This document shows, piece by piece, positions 9,157 through 17,198 of a DNA stretch of 59,983 bases. Source of the DNA: an uncultured Lachnospiraceae bacterium. GTDB lineage: Bacteria > Bacillota > Clostridia > Lachnospirales > Lachnospiraceae. The notes below the pieces were generated by a model. It was given only the letters and a program-made list of their open reading frames with translations. It was not told the DNA's origin and searched no databases. The position numbers and the translations under genes were made by a program. The stretch lies in contig CACWLA010000010.1 in NCBI GenBank assembly GCA_902761665.1, forward strand, positions 1-59,983, given 5' to 3'. Each line of letters opens with the position of its first letter. The stretch's first letter is position 1.

Positions 9157-10383
9157 ATGAAGAAATGGGTGTATCTGTTCTCGGAAGGCAATGCCAAGAT
9201 GCGCAACCTTCTGGGCGGCAAAGGCGCCAACCTGGCCGAAATGTCCAATATCGGCCTTCCCGTGCCGCAGGGCTTTACCATCACCACCGAAGCCTGCACG
9301 CAGTACTATGAAGACGGCCGTCAGATCAACGACGAGATCATGGGACAGGTCATGGAATATGTTGCCAAGATGGAAGAGATCAACGGCAAGAAGTTCGGCG
9401 ACCTGGAGAACCCTCTGCTGGTGTCCGTGCGCTCCGGCGCCCGTGCGTCCATGCCCGGCATGATGGATACCATCCTGAACCTCGGCCTGAACGACGAAGT
9501 CGTTGCGGCGATGATCGCGAAGAACCCCGATCCGAAGTTCGAACGTTTCGTTTACGACTCCTACCGCCGCTTCATCCAGATGTTCTCTGACGTCGTCATG
9601 GAAGTCGGCAAGAAGTATTTCGAGCAGCTCATCGACAAGATGAAAGAAGAACGCGGCGTGCACTTCGACGTGGAACTGACCGCGGCCGACCTGAAGGAAC
9701 TGGCTGAGCAGTTCAAGGCCGAATACAAGAGCCAGCTGGGCGAAGATTTCCCCTCCGACCCGGTCGTGCAGCTTAAGGAAGCCATCCGTGCGGTGTTCCG
9801 CAGCTGGGACAACCCCCGCGCGAACGTCTACCGCCGCGACAACGACATCCCTTATTCCTGGGGCACTGCCGTCAACGTCATGCCGATGGTCTTCGGCAAC
9901 CTGAAGCGTCGCCTTCACCCGCGATCCCGCGACCGGCGAGAAGAAGCTCATGGGCGAGTTCCTGACCAACGCGCAGGGCGAAGACGTCGTGGCCGGCGTC
10001 CGCACCCCCATGCCCATCAGCGAAATGGAAGAGAAGTTCCCCGAAGCTTACGAGGAATTCATCAAGGTCTGCGACCTGCTGGAGAACCACTATCACGACA
10101 TGCAGGACATGGAGTTCACCGTGGAGAACGGCAAGCTTTACATGCTGCAGTGCCGCAACGGCAAGCGCACCGCTCCCGCCGCCCTGAAGATCGCCTGCGA
10201 TCTGGTGGACGAGGGCATGAAGACCGAACAGGAAGCCGTCCTGATGATCGATCCGCGCAACCTGGACACCCTGCTGCATCCGCAGTTCGACGCGGCTGCC
10301 CTGAAGGCGGCGACCCCGCTCGGCAAGGGCCTCGGCGCCTCTCCCGGCGCTGCCTGCGGCAAAGTCGTTTTCAACGCCGATGA
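9157..10383 (+). CDS. ppdK: Pyruvate, phosphate dikinase, N-terminal fragment (frameshifted)
   Basis: The first 249 codons are the PPDK N-terminal ATP-grasp domain: WVYLFSEGNAKMRNLLGGKG, SVRSGARASMPGMMDTILNLG, SYRRFIQMFSDVVMEV and VFRSWDNPRANVYRRDNDIP. After MVFGNL (position 9903) the frame is lost; from there to 10383 the translation is arginine-rich nonsense over the true PPDK frame, which resumes in the frame of the next entry. As read, the fragment ends inside the nucleotide-binding domain and lacks the phospho-His and PEP/pyruvate domains, so it could not work alone. The ATG follows TTAGGAGG. With PPi-PFK elsewhere in the window, an intact enzyme would serve PPi-linked glycolysis. Confidence 0.85.
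   Translation: MKKWVYLFSEGNAKMRNLLGGKGANLAEMSNIGLPVPQGFTITTEACTQYYEDGRQINDEIMGQVMEYVAKMEEINGKKFGDLENPLLVSVRSGARASMPGMMDTILNLGLNDEVVAAMIAKNPDPKFERFVYDSYRRFIQMFSDVVMEVGKKYFEQLIDKMKEERGVHFDVELTAADLKELAEQFKAEYKSQLGEDFPSDPVVQLKEAIRAVFRSWDNPRANVYRRDNDIPYSWGTAVNVMPMVFGNLKRRLHPRSRDRREEAHGRVPDQRAGRRRRGRRPHPHAHQRNGREVPRSLRGIHQGLRPAGEPLSRHAGHGVHRGERQALHAAVPQRQAHRSRRPEDRLRSGGRGHEDRTGSRPDDRSAQPGHPAASAVRRGCPEGGDPARQGPRRLSRRCLRQSRFQRR
9895..9913 (+). other. ppdK: Frame-disrupting deletion in ppdK
   Basis: PPDKs carry about eight residues of the type xGETSGTG between VFGN and VAFTR. Here only seven bases (CTGAAGC, 9901-9907) separate GGCAAC (FGN) from GTCGCC (VA), where 24 would be expected, so about 17 bases are missing and the frame shifts. 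The lost glycine-rich loop immediately precedes the VAFTR arginine of the ATP site. Confidence 0.85.
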
Positions 10384-12001
10384 CGCCGTTGCCTGGAAGG
10401 AACGCGGCGAGAAGGTCGTTCTGGTCCGTCTGGAGACCTCCCCTGAGGACATCACCGGCATGAAGGCTGCGCAGGGCATCCTGACCGTGCGCGGCGGCAT
10501 GACCAGCCACGCGGCCGTCGTTGCCCGCGGCATGGGCAAGTGCTGCGTTTCCGGCTGCACCGCCATCAACATGGATGAAGAGAACAAGTGCTTCACCCTC
10601 GGCGGACAGGAATTCCACGAAGGCGACTGCATCTCCATCGACGGTTCCACCGGCAACATCTACAGCGGCCTGATCCCGACCGTGGATGCTTCGATCGCCG
10701 GCGAATTCGGCCGTGTCATGGCCTGGGCTGACAAGTATCGCCGTCTTGGCGTGCGTACGAACGCGGATACCCCGCAGGATGCGCAGAAGGCCCGCGAGCT
10801 CGGTGCGGAAGGCATCGGCCTGTGCCGCACGGAGCACATGTTCTTCGAAGAAAACCGTATCGCGGCATTCCGTGAAATGATCTGCTCCGACACGGTGGAA
10901 GAAAGAGAAAAAGCGCTGGAGAAGATCCTGCCTTATCAGCAGAGCGACTTCGAAGGCATTTACGAAGCCATGGAAGGCTGCCCTGTGACGATCCGTTTCC
11001 TGGATCCGCCGCTTCACGAATTCCTGCCTACCGAAGAGGATGATATCCGCAAGCTGGCGGATGCCCAGGGCAAGACCGTGGAACAGATCAAGGCCATCAT
11101 TGCCTCCCTGCACGAATTCAACCCGATGATGGGCCACCGCGGCTGCCGTCTGGCCGTCACCTATCCGGAGATCGCGGTCATGCAGACCAAGGCGGTCATC
11201 CGCGCAGCGATCAACGTCCAGAAGAAGCACCCCGAATGGACCATGCGTCCCGAGATCATGATCCCGCTTGTCGGCGACGTCGCTGAGCTGAAGTATGTCA
11301 AGAACTTTGTCGTCGAGACGGCTGATGCCGAGATTGCGGCTGCCGGCGTTGACATGAAGTACATGGTCGGTACCATGATCGAGATCCCTCGTGCGGCGCT
11401 GACTGCTGACGAGATTGCGAAGGAAGCGGAATTCTTCTCCTTCGGCACCAACGACCTGACTCAGATGACCTTCGGCTTCTCCCGTGACGATGCGGGCAAG
11501 TTCCTCAGCTCCTACTACGAGAAGAAGATCTACGAGAACGATCCGTTTGCCAAGGTCGACCAGAACGGCGTCGGCAAGCTGGTCAAGATGGCTGCGAAGC
11601 TCGGCCGCGAGACCCGTCCGGATCTGCACCTCGGCGTGTGCGGCGAGCACGGCGGCGATCCTTCGTCCGTGGAATTCTTCCACAAGGCCGGCATGGATTA
11701 CGTCTCCTGCAGCCCGTTCCGCGTTCCGATCGCGAGACTGGCCGCTGCCCAGGCTGCGATCACTGCCGAAAAGGAAGCGGCTGAGAAGGTCGATCTGAAG
11801 GCGAAAGCCGAGGACGTCAAGGCCGATCTGAACGATAAGCTCGAGACCGCTAAGGCCGCTCTGAAGGAAGCTTCCGAGAAGTACCGCGCCATTGCTGCCG
11901 ACAAGGCCGAAGACCTGAAGGACGTTGCCGCCGCGGCATGGAAGAGCCTGAAGGCCGGCTGGGAAGAAGCCAAGAAGACCTTTGACGAAGAAAAGAAATA
12001 A
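9950..12001 (+). CDS. ppdK: Pyruvate, phosphate dikinase, central and C-terminal fragment with charged C-terminal extension
   Basis: Carries the rest of PPDK from MGEFLTNAQGEDVVAGVRTP onward; the true frame resumes at 9908. It holds the swivelling phospho-His domain (LTVRGGMTSHAAVVARGMG) and the TIM-barrel PEP/pyruvate domain (GLCRTEHMFF, RFLDPPLHEFLP, FNPMMGHRGCRLAVTYPEI, FFSFGTNDLTQMTFGFSRDD, GVCGEHGGDPSSVEF, SCSPFRVPIARLAAAQAA). PPDK normally ends about there, but this protein runs on for some 77 residues rich in Lys, Glu and Ala (AEKEAAEKVDLKAKAEDVKA and similar), which should form amphipathic or coiled helices. Whether this half is translated separately is unknown. Confidence 0.85.
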   Translation: MGEFLTNAQGEDVVAGVRTPMPISEMEEKFPEAYEEFIKVCDLLENHYHDMQDMEFTVENGKLYMLQCRNGKRTAPAALKIACDLVDEGMKTEQEAVLMIDPRNLDTLLHPQFDAAALKAATPLGKGLGASPGAACGKVVFNADDAVAWKERGEKVVLVRLETSPEDITGMKAAQGILTVRGGMTSHAAVVARGMGKCCVSGCTAINMDEENKCFTLGGQEFHEGDCISIDGSTGNIYSGLIPTVDASIAGEFGRVMAWADKYRRLGVRTNADTPQDAQKARELGAEGIGLCRTEHMFFEENRIAAFREMICSDTVEEREKALEKILPYQQSDFEGIYEAMEGCPVTIRFLDPPLHEFLPTEEDDIRKLADAQGKTVEQIKAIIASLHEFNPMMGHRGCRLAVTYPEIAVMQTKAVIRAAINVQKKHPEWTMRPEIMIPLVGDVAELKYVKNFVVETADAEIAAAGVDMKYMVGTMIEIPRAALTADEIAKEAEFFSFGTNDLTQMTFGFSRDDAGKFLSSYYEKKIYENDPFAKVDQNGVGKLVKMAAKLGRETRPDLHLGVCGEHGGDPSSVEFFHKAGMDYVSCSPFRVPIARLAAAQAAITAEKEAAEKVDLKAKAEDVKADLNDKLETAKAALKEASEKYRAIAADKAEDLKDVAAAAWKSLKAGWEEAKKTFDEEKK

Positions 12002-12028
12002 TGCGGAACAGGCAATAGTTCCGTACCG

Positions 12029-12074
12029 CAAGGGACCGTTCCCGCCTGAAAAGGCCGGGGACGGTTCCTTTTCC
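12029..12074 (+). terminator. Intrinsic terminator after ppdK
   Basis: Stem AAGGGACCGTTCCCG pairs with CGGGGACGGTTCCTTTT using G-U pairs, followed by T residues. Confidence 0.75.
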
Positions 12075-12124
12075 GTTTCAGAAGCGGAGACGGCTGTTTT
12101 CCTGTAGGAAAATGCGGCAGGGTA

Positions 12125-12133
12125 TGTTATAAT
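12125..12133 (+). promoter_or_regulatory. Extended -10 promoter
   Basis: TGTTATAAT (12125-12133) lies 28 bases before the ATG at 12162, with AAAGGAG between. No clear -35 box. Confidence 0.6.
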
Positions 12134-12161
12134 AAATCAATTAAAGCAAAGGAGATCCGGC

Positions 12162-12941
12162 ATGGAACGATTCAGAAAACTGAGCTACTTTCAGAAACTG
12201 CTGCTGATCGCGCAGGCGGTCATGGTACTTGTTTTCAGCGTGCTCTATGCGGTAACGGTCCGGCGGGAAGGTTTCGCCTATGAGGACGGCCTCCTCATGC
12301 GCTCAGAGGCGAACGGCGATATCCTCTGGTCAGGAAATGTGGGCGGCCAAAAGGCAGCCTTCACCGTGCATCCGGACAAAAGCGTGGAATACCGGTGCGG
12401 CGACAGTTCCTGCGGTCCTTATGAAGTCAGGGAGGATCCGTCTGCCGTGCCAAAAGGGCACGCACTGAGCGCCTCCATGACCGGCATCGAAATATACCGC
12501 GGAGAAACACGCCTCTTCCGCGGCGGCCTTCTGCGCCAGCATGATGAAAAAGGTTCCATCAGCCTTTACCGTGAAGATGGGATGCCGGAATTCGAACTGC
12601 AGGTAAGCGCGCCGGGAGCCATCGTCGTACATCAGGAAGGGGAGATCACGTATTACAAGGAGCCCGGTCCGTATGCGATCGCGCAGCTTGTTTACGGTCC
12701 GCCGCTCTGGCATTACGGGAACCTGAGTTTCTGGGTGGGAGGAATGATCTTCTGCCTCATGACCGCGCTTGCCGTGTTCTTCTGGGGAGATATTTTCCGC
12801 TGGAATCTGAAAAGATCATTCCGCAATGCGGAAGGCGTGGAACCGTCAGAACTTCTGATTGCGTCGCGCTCGCTCTCCTGGATTGCGATGACGCTGGCGG
12901 CGCTGTTTCTCTTCATCTTCGGCCTGCGGCAGATGGCGTGA
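12162..12941 (+). CDS. Uncharacterised membrane protein with extracytoplasmic beta-type domain
   Basis: 259 residues, not recognised. A first transmembrane helix spans about 13-33 (LLLIAQAVMVLVFSVLYAVT). A polar region of some 150 residues follows with one cysteine pair (YRCGDSSCGPYEV). Then come a helix at about 187-208 (LSFWVGGMIFCLMTALAVFF) and a final helix at about 235-256. The short RNLKR-type loop between the last two helices is basic, suggesting it is cytosolic and the large domain faces outside. It starts a plus-strand run of small genes. No enzyme motif is visible. Confidence 0.7.
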   Translation: MERFRKLSYFQKLLLIAQAVMVLVFSVLYAVTVRREGFAYEDGLLMRSEANGDILWSGNVGGQKAAFTVHPDKSVEYRCGDSSCGPYEVREDPSAVPKGHALSASMTGIEIYRGETRLFRGGLLRQHDEKGSISLYREDGMPEFELQVSAPGAIVVHQEGEITYYKEPGPYAIAQLVYGPPLWHYGNLSFWVGGMIFCLMTALAVFFWGDIFRWNLKRSFRNAEGVEPSELLIASRSLSWIAMTLAALFLFIFGLRQMA

Positions 12942-13037
12942 CGACATGCTGCTGTCATACCGCAGTACTGTGGATGAGATCTGACCTGCGGCGGATGACA
13001 AATGAGCCGGAAAGACCGGCTTAACGGAGAAAGTACG

Positions 13038-13883
13038 ATGCTTTGGAATGCGAAAAACGGACAGGCGGACGTCGGAAACGGAACGATGAGTTACGTTTCC
13101 TTCGGGCGCGGTGCGCGGCCTTTCGTCATCCTGCCGGGGCTGTCTGACGGCCTCGCGACGGTGAAGGGCAAAGCCCTGATGCTGGCGGGGCCTTACCGGC
13201 GCTTTTTCGATAAGTATACGGTATACATGTTCAGCCGGCGGGACGAACTGCCGGAGGAATACTCGATCCGCGAAATGGCTGCCGACCAGGCCATCGCCAT
13301 GAGGCGGCTCGGCCTTGAAGGCGCTGCCGTCATGGGTGTTTCCGAAGGCGGAATGATCGCCCAGTATCTTGCGGTCGACCATCCGGATCTGGTGAGCCGG
13401 CTGGTCCTTGCCGTCACGGCGCCGCGGGCGGAGGAACTCACGAAAGAGCGCCTTGCCTGCTGGATGAAACTCGCACAGGAAGGAAGTCATAAGGCGCTGA
13501 TGATCGACACGGCGGAAAACAGCTACTCGCCGGCATATCTGCGGAAATTCAGGACGAGCTATGCAGTCATCGGATTCATCGGAAAGCCGTCCGACCGGTA
13601 CCGCCGCTTCCTTGCGAACGCCCGCGCGATCCTCGCATTTGACGCGTCGGAGGAACTGAAAAAGATCGCCTGCCCGGTGCTCATCATCGGCGGCGCGGAC
13701 GATAAGATCGTCGGGATCGAAGCCTCACGCGAACTCCATGAGCGGATCCCCGACAGCGAACTTTACGTTTACGAAGGCCTCGGCCACGCCGCCTACGAGG
13801 AAGCGAAAGACTTCAACAAGCGCGTTTTCGACTTTCTGGAGAAAACGCTTCCCGCGGCGGCGGATCAGGGAGAAAAGGCATGA
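13038..13883 (+). CDS. Alpha/beta hydrolase
   Basis: About 281 residues. Nucleophile elbow AVMGVSEGGMIAQYL (about 96-110), acid region VLIIGGADDKIVG (about 215-227) and His in GLGHAAYEEAKDF near the C-terminus complete the triad. The oxyanion region is FVILPGLSDG. I prefer the ATG at 13038, which has GGAG nine bases upstream, over an in-frame ATG at 13002 with no ribosome binding site. The stop overlaps the next start as ATGA. Related proteins include carboxylesterases and lyases; substrate unknown. Confidence 0.85.
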   Translation: MLWNAKNGQADVGNGTMSYVSFGRGARPFVILPGLSDGLATVKGKALMLAGPYRRFFDKYTVYMFSRRDELPEEYSIREMAADQAIAMRRLGLEGAAVMGVSEGGMIAQYLAVDHPDLVSRLVLAVTAPRAEELTKERLACWMKLAQEGSHKALMIDTAENSYSPAYLRKFRTSYAVIGFIGKPSDRYRRFLANARAILAFDASEELKKIACPVLIIGGADDKIVGIEASRELHERIPDSELYVYEGLGHAAYEEAKDFNKRVFDFLEKTLPAAADQGEKA

Positions 13884-14236
13884 ACATTCAGATCTTCGGA
13901 ACGAAAAAGAGCGCGGATACGCGCAAGGCAGAGCGGTATTTCAAGGAGCGCCGCATCCGTTTTCAGTCAGTGGACCTAGCGGAAAAAGGCCTTTCCAAAG
14001 GCGAATTCCAGAAGGTCGCGCAGGCGGTCGGCGGGCTCGATGCCATGATCGATCCGGACTGCAAAGATAAGGACCTGCTCGCGCTCATTAAATACATCGC
14101 CGCAGAGGACAGGCTGCAGAAGGTACTGGAAAACCAGGCCGTGCTGAAACAGCCCGTTGTCCGGAACGGCAGCAAGGCCACCGTCGGCTATCAGCCGGAA
14201 GCATGGAAACGCTGGGAACAGGAAGAAAAGCAATGA
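13880..14236 (+). CDS. ArsC/YffB-family thioredoxin-fold protein with Ser in place of the active-site Cys
   Basis: 118 residues of the ArsC-like family, which also contains Spx and arsenate reductases. The fold markers are present: N-terminal MNIQIFGTKKSADTRKAERY, then KERRIRF, and C-terminal VLKQPVVRNGSKATVGYQPE. In the relatives I remember, the loop reads GTKKC; here it is GTKKS (Ser11), and the only Cys is at about position 60 in DPDCKDKD. Thiol chemistry of the usual kind should therefore be absent. It is coupled by ATGA overlaps to the hydrolase before and to an unknown gene after. Confidence 0.8.
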   Translation: MNIQIFGTKKSADTRKAERYFKERRIRFQSVDLAEKGLSKGEFQKVAQAVGGLDAMIDPDCKDKDLLALIKYIAAEDRLQKVLENQAVLKQPVVRNGSKATVGYQPEAWKRWEQEEKQ

Positions 14237-14889
14237 AAGAACTGCAAACGAACGGGATCACGTTCATTGACGCCGTGCCGGGAGGAGACGGCTCGTGGTA
14301 TTATGGCCTCAGCTTCGACCAGGGGGACCTGTACGAAGCAGAGGAGATCTTTAAGGACGGCCGCGAAGTGCGGGGCAGGGAATTCTGCCTGATCAGCTTC
14401 CCGGACGGCGAGGTCTTCCGTCCTCTGGAAAAGCGCACGGGCGCCTATCCCGCGGAGGCCGTGTACGAAAACGGAAAGATATGGTTCCCGGAAGCCGATT
14501 TCCCGGCAGGCCTCATCCGGATCTTTGCCTTCGACTGTGAAAGCCGTGAGACGGAGACCGCGGCGGAGATCCCGCTTTCTTCCGTGAAGGACTGCTACAA
14601 CCTGCAGCTGCACGTCCGCCCGCTTTGCTTAACGCGCCAGGGCGGCGCTGACGGACAGTTTGAGATCGTCTGGCCGGAAAAAGCCGCTTTTCCTCTTGAT
14701 CCGCACGAGAGTTTCTTCCTGCGGGACGGCGAAAAACTCTATTTCAACCGCTGGGACGAAGAGGGGGAAGGCGACGGGTACCGCTACTGGGAGGAGACTG
14801 TCGTGAGAGACCTCGGGGGCAATGTTCTTGAAGTCCTTCCGGGCGACGTGCGGCTCATGCCGGACGGCGAGATCTGGCACCTTGGTTGA
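14233..14889 (+). CDS. Uncharacterised protein
   Basis: 218 residues from the ATGA overlap at 14233. Not recognised. Mostly beta-rich and acidic, with repeated aromatic/gly turns (DGSWYYGLSFDQGDLYEAEE, FPDGEVFRPL, NGKIWFPEADF), no signal peptide and no transmembrane helix. It sits between an ArsC-like gene and an HD-domain nucleotidase, all closely spaced, so it is probably co-transcribed with them. Confidence 0.7.
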   Translation: MKELQTNGITFIDAVPGGDGSWYYGLSFDQGDLYEAEEIFKDGREVRGREFCLISFPDGEVFRPLEKRTGAYPAEAVYENGKIWFPEADFPAGLIRIFAFDCESRETETAAEIPLSSVKDCYNLQLHVRPLCLTRQGGADGQFEIVWPEKAAFPLDPHESFFLRDGEKLYFNRWDEEGEGDGYRYWEETVVRDLGGNVLEVLPGDVRLMPDGEIWHLG

Positions 14890-14908
14890 ACCTGCAAGGA
14901 GAGAAACG

Positions 14909-15511
14909 ATGGATGCACGCGAGTTCTTAGACATCCTGCACGTGGCGGAGCGGCTTAAAGATACGCCGCGCCACTGCACCACTTCGAAGAGACGCACCGA
15001 GAGCGTTGCCGAACACAGCTGGCGCATCTCGCTCATGGCCTTCCTGCTGAGGCGCGAGTTCCCCGAACTGGACATCGACCGGGTCGTGGACATGTGCCTG
15101 ATCCACGACCTCGGCGAGTGCTTCACCGGCGACATTCCGACCTTCCTGAAGACCGACAGCGACCGTGATACGGAGGACAGCCTGCTTGCGCAGTGGGTAC
15201 GGACCCTCCCGCCCGAAGTTTCGGCGGAGATGGCCGGCTTGTATGCCGAGATGGACGCTCAGGAAACGCTGGAAGCGAAGCTCTATAAGTCGCTCGACAA
15301 GCTCGAAGCCGTGATCCAGCATAACGAATCGCCCCTCGATACCTGGGAGCCGCATGAGTACGAACTGAACAAAAAGTACGCGTTCGATACCGTGAGCTGG
15401 TCGGCCTGGCTGACCGCGCTCCGCCGGGAGATCCTAGAGGATACCCTGGAAAAGATCGCCGAAGAAGGCGGTGAGGCCGTAGGCAGTGCGGATGCGCCTG
15501 CCGGAAACTGA
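14909..15511 (+). CDS. HD-domain nucleotidase (YfbR/HDDC2-like)
   Basis: 200 residues. HD metal-site motifs are visible: RTESVAEHSWRISLMAFLL (first His), MCLIHDLGECFTGDIPTF (HD pair) and the downstream Asp in YKSLDKLEAVIQHNE. This pattern is typical of YfbR/HDDC2 5'-deoxynucleotidases, which turn dNMPs into deoxynucleosides. The ATG at 14909 follows AAGGAGAG; the upstream in-frame extension overlaps the previous gene and is rejected. A second nucleotidase-like gene lies at 17199. Confidence 0.85.
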   Translation: MDAREFLDILHVAERLKDTPRHCTTSKRRTESVAEHSWRISLMAFLLRREFPELDIDRVVDMCLIHDLGECFTGDIPTFLKTDSDRDTEDSLLAQWVRTLPPEVSAEMAGLYAEMDAQETLEAKLYKSLDKLEAVIQHNESPLDTWEPHEYELNKKYAFDTVSWSAWLTALRREILEDTLEKIAEEGGEAVGSADAPAGN

Positions 15512-15524
15512 AAAGGAGAGGACC

Positions 15525-16496
15525 ATGGCTTTTTCGGACAAACTGAACGGCTTCTGGGAGGAAGGATACCACTACTATCTGGAATTCCGCGATGAGAAGA
15601 TGACGCTGCGCCGCTACGACCGCGTGATCGAACTGGAGACGAAAGTCAGCTACGACGCGGCAGCGATGGAGCGCGGGGAGAGCGTCGTCATCACGCCTGA
15701 AAACGACCGCATCTCGAGCGGCCTTACGGGCAACATGATGCGCGAGATCCATGAGATCCGTTTTGAGGACGGCATCATCCATCTGACGCTGCACGACTAC
15801 GCTGACGAATACCTGCCCTACACCCTGAAAAAGACGGAGCGCGGTCCTTTCGACCATATCGTGATCCGCGACGATGAATTTCTGGAAGGGCTTCAGGGCG
15901 TCTGGAAACAGTGGGGCGCGAAGAGCGGAGGAAACGACCTCGTCATCAGGGGGAACCACCTGAAGTGGGGCATCTGGGGCGAAGACGATTTCCACGTGAT
16001 CAGCTACAACCTTGACGGCCGGTACGATCCGGACCGCGTTTACCTGGTGCCGGCCGACCTGACGCGCGACAGCTTCAGCGGCTTTACGAAGTTTGACGTG
16101 AAGCCGGACATGCTGATCACGACCCAGATGGTGTACGACATGAGCATGCCGTCGACCGTCTTCGCGCGGGCGGACATGCTGGATAAGATCGAAGTTCCCG
16201 GCTCGGCAAAGCGTGCGCCGGTCAATACGATGATGAATCCGGGCGGCATGACGGGCGGTTTTCTTGGCATGGGCATGAACGGAATTCCCGGCATGGGCAT
16301 GATGCCTCAGCCGGACATCCGTCCAATGGGAACGCCTGAACCGGAACCTCATCCTGCTCCCTCGCCCGACCTGGCCGCGAAACAGGGACCGACCATTCTG
16401 GATGACGGCAGTACCTTCTGCCCCGACTGCGGGACGAAACTGGAACCGCCCATTCCGAAATTCTGCTGGAACTGCGGCGCCCGCATCAGGAAGTAA
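15525..16496 (+). CDS. Uncharacterised protein with Gly/Met/Pro-rich linker and zinc ribbon
   Basis: 323 residues. Residues 1-230 look like a soluble beta-rich domain with paired segments (NGFWEEGYHYYLEFRDEKM and LQGVWKQWGAKSGGNDLVI), possibly a duplicated lipocalin-like barrel. A low-complexity stretch (about 232-280) rich in Gly, Met and Pro follows, including GMGMNGIPGMGMM. The C-terminus is a CxxC pair of knuckles (FCPDCGTKL and FCWNCGARI). The ATG follows AAAAGGAGAG. No family recognised. It is the third zinc-ribbon protein within 12 kb. Confidence 0.7.
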   Translation: MAFSDKLNGFWEEGYHYYLEFRDEKMTLRRYDRVIELETKVSYDAAAMERGESVVITPENDRISSGLTGNMMREIHEIRFEDGIIHLTLHDYADEYLPYTLKKTERGPFDHIVIRDDEFLEGLQGVWKQWGAKSGGNDLVIRGNHLKWGIWGEDDFHVISYNLDGRYDPDRVYLVPADLTRDSFSGFTKFDVKPDMLITTQMVYDMSMPSTVFARADMLDKIEVPGSAKRAPVNTMMNPGGMTGGFLGMGMNGIPGMGMMPQPDIRPMGTPEPEPHPAPSPDLAAKQGPTILDDGSTFCPDCGTKLEPPIPKFCWNCGARIRK

Positions 16497-16499
16497 GCG

Positions 16500-17183
16500 A
16501 TGATCGGTGATCTTTGTATCCGAACGAAGAAGGACCTGACCGACGCCGTGGAAGCGTACGGTTTCCTTCCGCTGTTCGCGAACTCCGTTCCCGGCTTCTC
16601 CGTGGAGGAGCATGCCGTTCCGGAGGTCTGGTATTCCCCGGGCAGCGACGACTGGCCGGTCTGGGAGTGGAAAGGACCGGTGATCCGCGAGAGCGGCTGC
16701 GCCTATGGCAAGTTCTTCGAAAAGAAGGCCGTCTTCATCAGCCGCGAATGGTTCCCGGACTTCGCGAACTTCCGGCGGGACGGCTACGATTTCGATGCCC
16801 GCTGGGACGACGGCCTTGCTTCCTACGCGGATAAGGACCTTTACGAACTGCTGGACGCGAACGCCCCCGTCGTGTCCACCGGCCTGAAACGGCTCGGCGG
16901 CTACGGAAAGGGCGGCCGAAAGGGCTTTGAGACCGTGATCACGCGCCTCCAGTCGCAGGGCTACGTCCTCATCAGCGACTTCGTCTATGCAAGAAGCAAG
17001 GACGGAAACACCTACGGATGGGGCCTTTCGCAGTATTCGACGCCGGAACGCTTTTTCGGCCCAACCTTTCGGGAAACGGTCTACACGCGCACGCCGGAAG
17101 CATCTTACGAACGCATTCTGCGGCACCTCCGGACGGTCCTGCCCGACACCGATGAGAGACTCATCCGGAAGATCCTGAAATAA
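16500..17183 (+). CDS. AlkZ-related protein
   Basis: 227 residues. The pattern VWYSPGSDDWPVWEWKGPVI, AYGKFFEKKAVFISREWFPD and the later GKGGRKGFETVITRLQSQGYVLI then GNTYGWGLSQY fits proteins I remember annotated as AlkZ-related, a short relative of the winged-helix crosslink glycosylase AlkZ/YcaQ. The N-terminal DLTDAVEAYGFLPLFANSVPGF is also typical. Whether it has glycosylase activity is unknown. The start is three bases after the previous stop with AGGAAG upstream. Confidence 0.6.
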   Translation: MIGDLCIRTKKDLTDAVEAYGFLPLFANSVPGFSVEEHAVPEVWYSPGSDDWPVWEWKGPVIRESGCAYGKFFEKKAVFISREWFPDFANFRRDGYDFDARWDDGLASYADKDLYELLDANAPVVSTGLKRLGGYGKGGRKGFETVITRLQSQGYVLISDFVYARSKDGNTYGWGLSQYSTPERFFGPTFRETVYTRTPEASYERILRHLRTVLPDTDERLIRKILK

Positions 17184-17198
17184 GAGAGGAAACAGACC

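Noticed and set aside
9878-12031. Minus-strand reading frame of 717 codons opposite ppdK
   Set aside because: It mirrors the GC-rich codon pattern of ppdK, has no family features and its plus-strand partner is an unmistakable enzyme.
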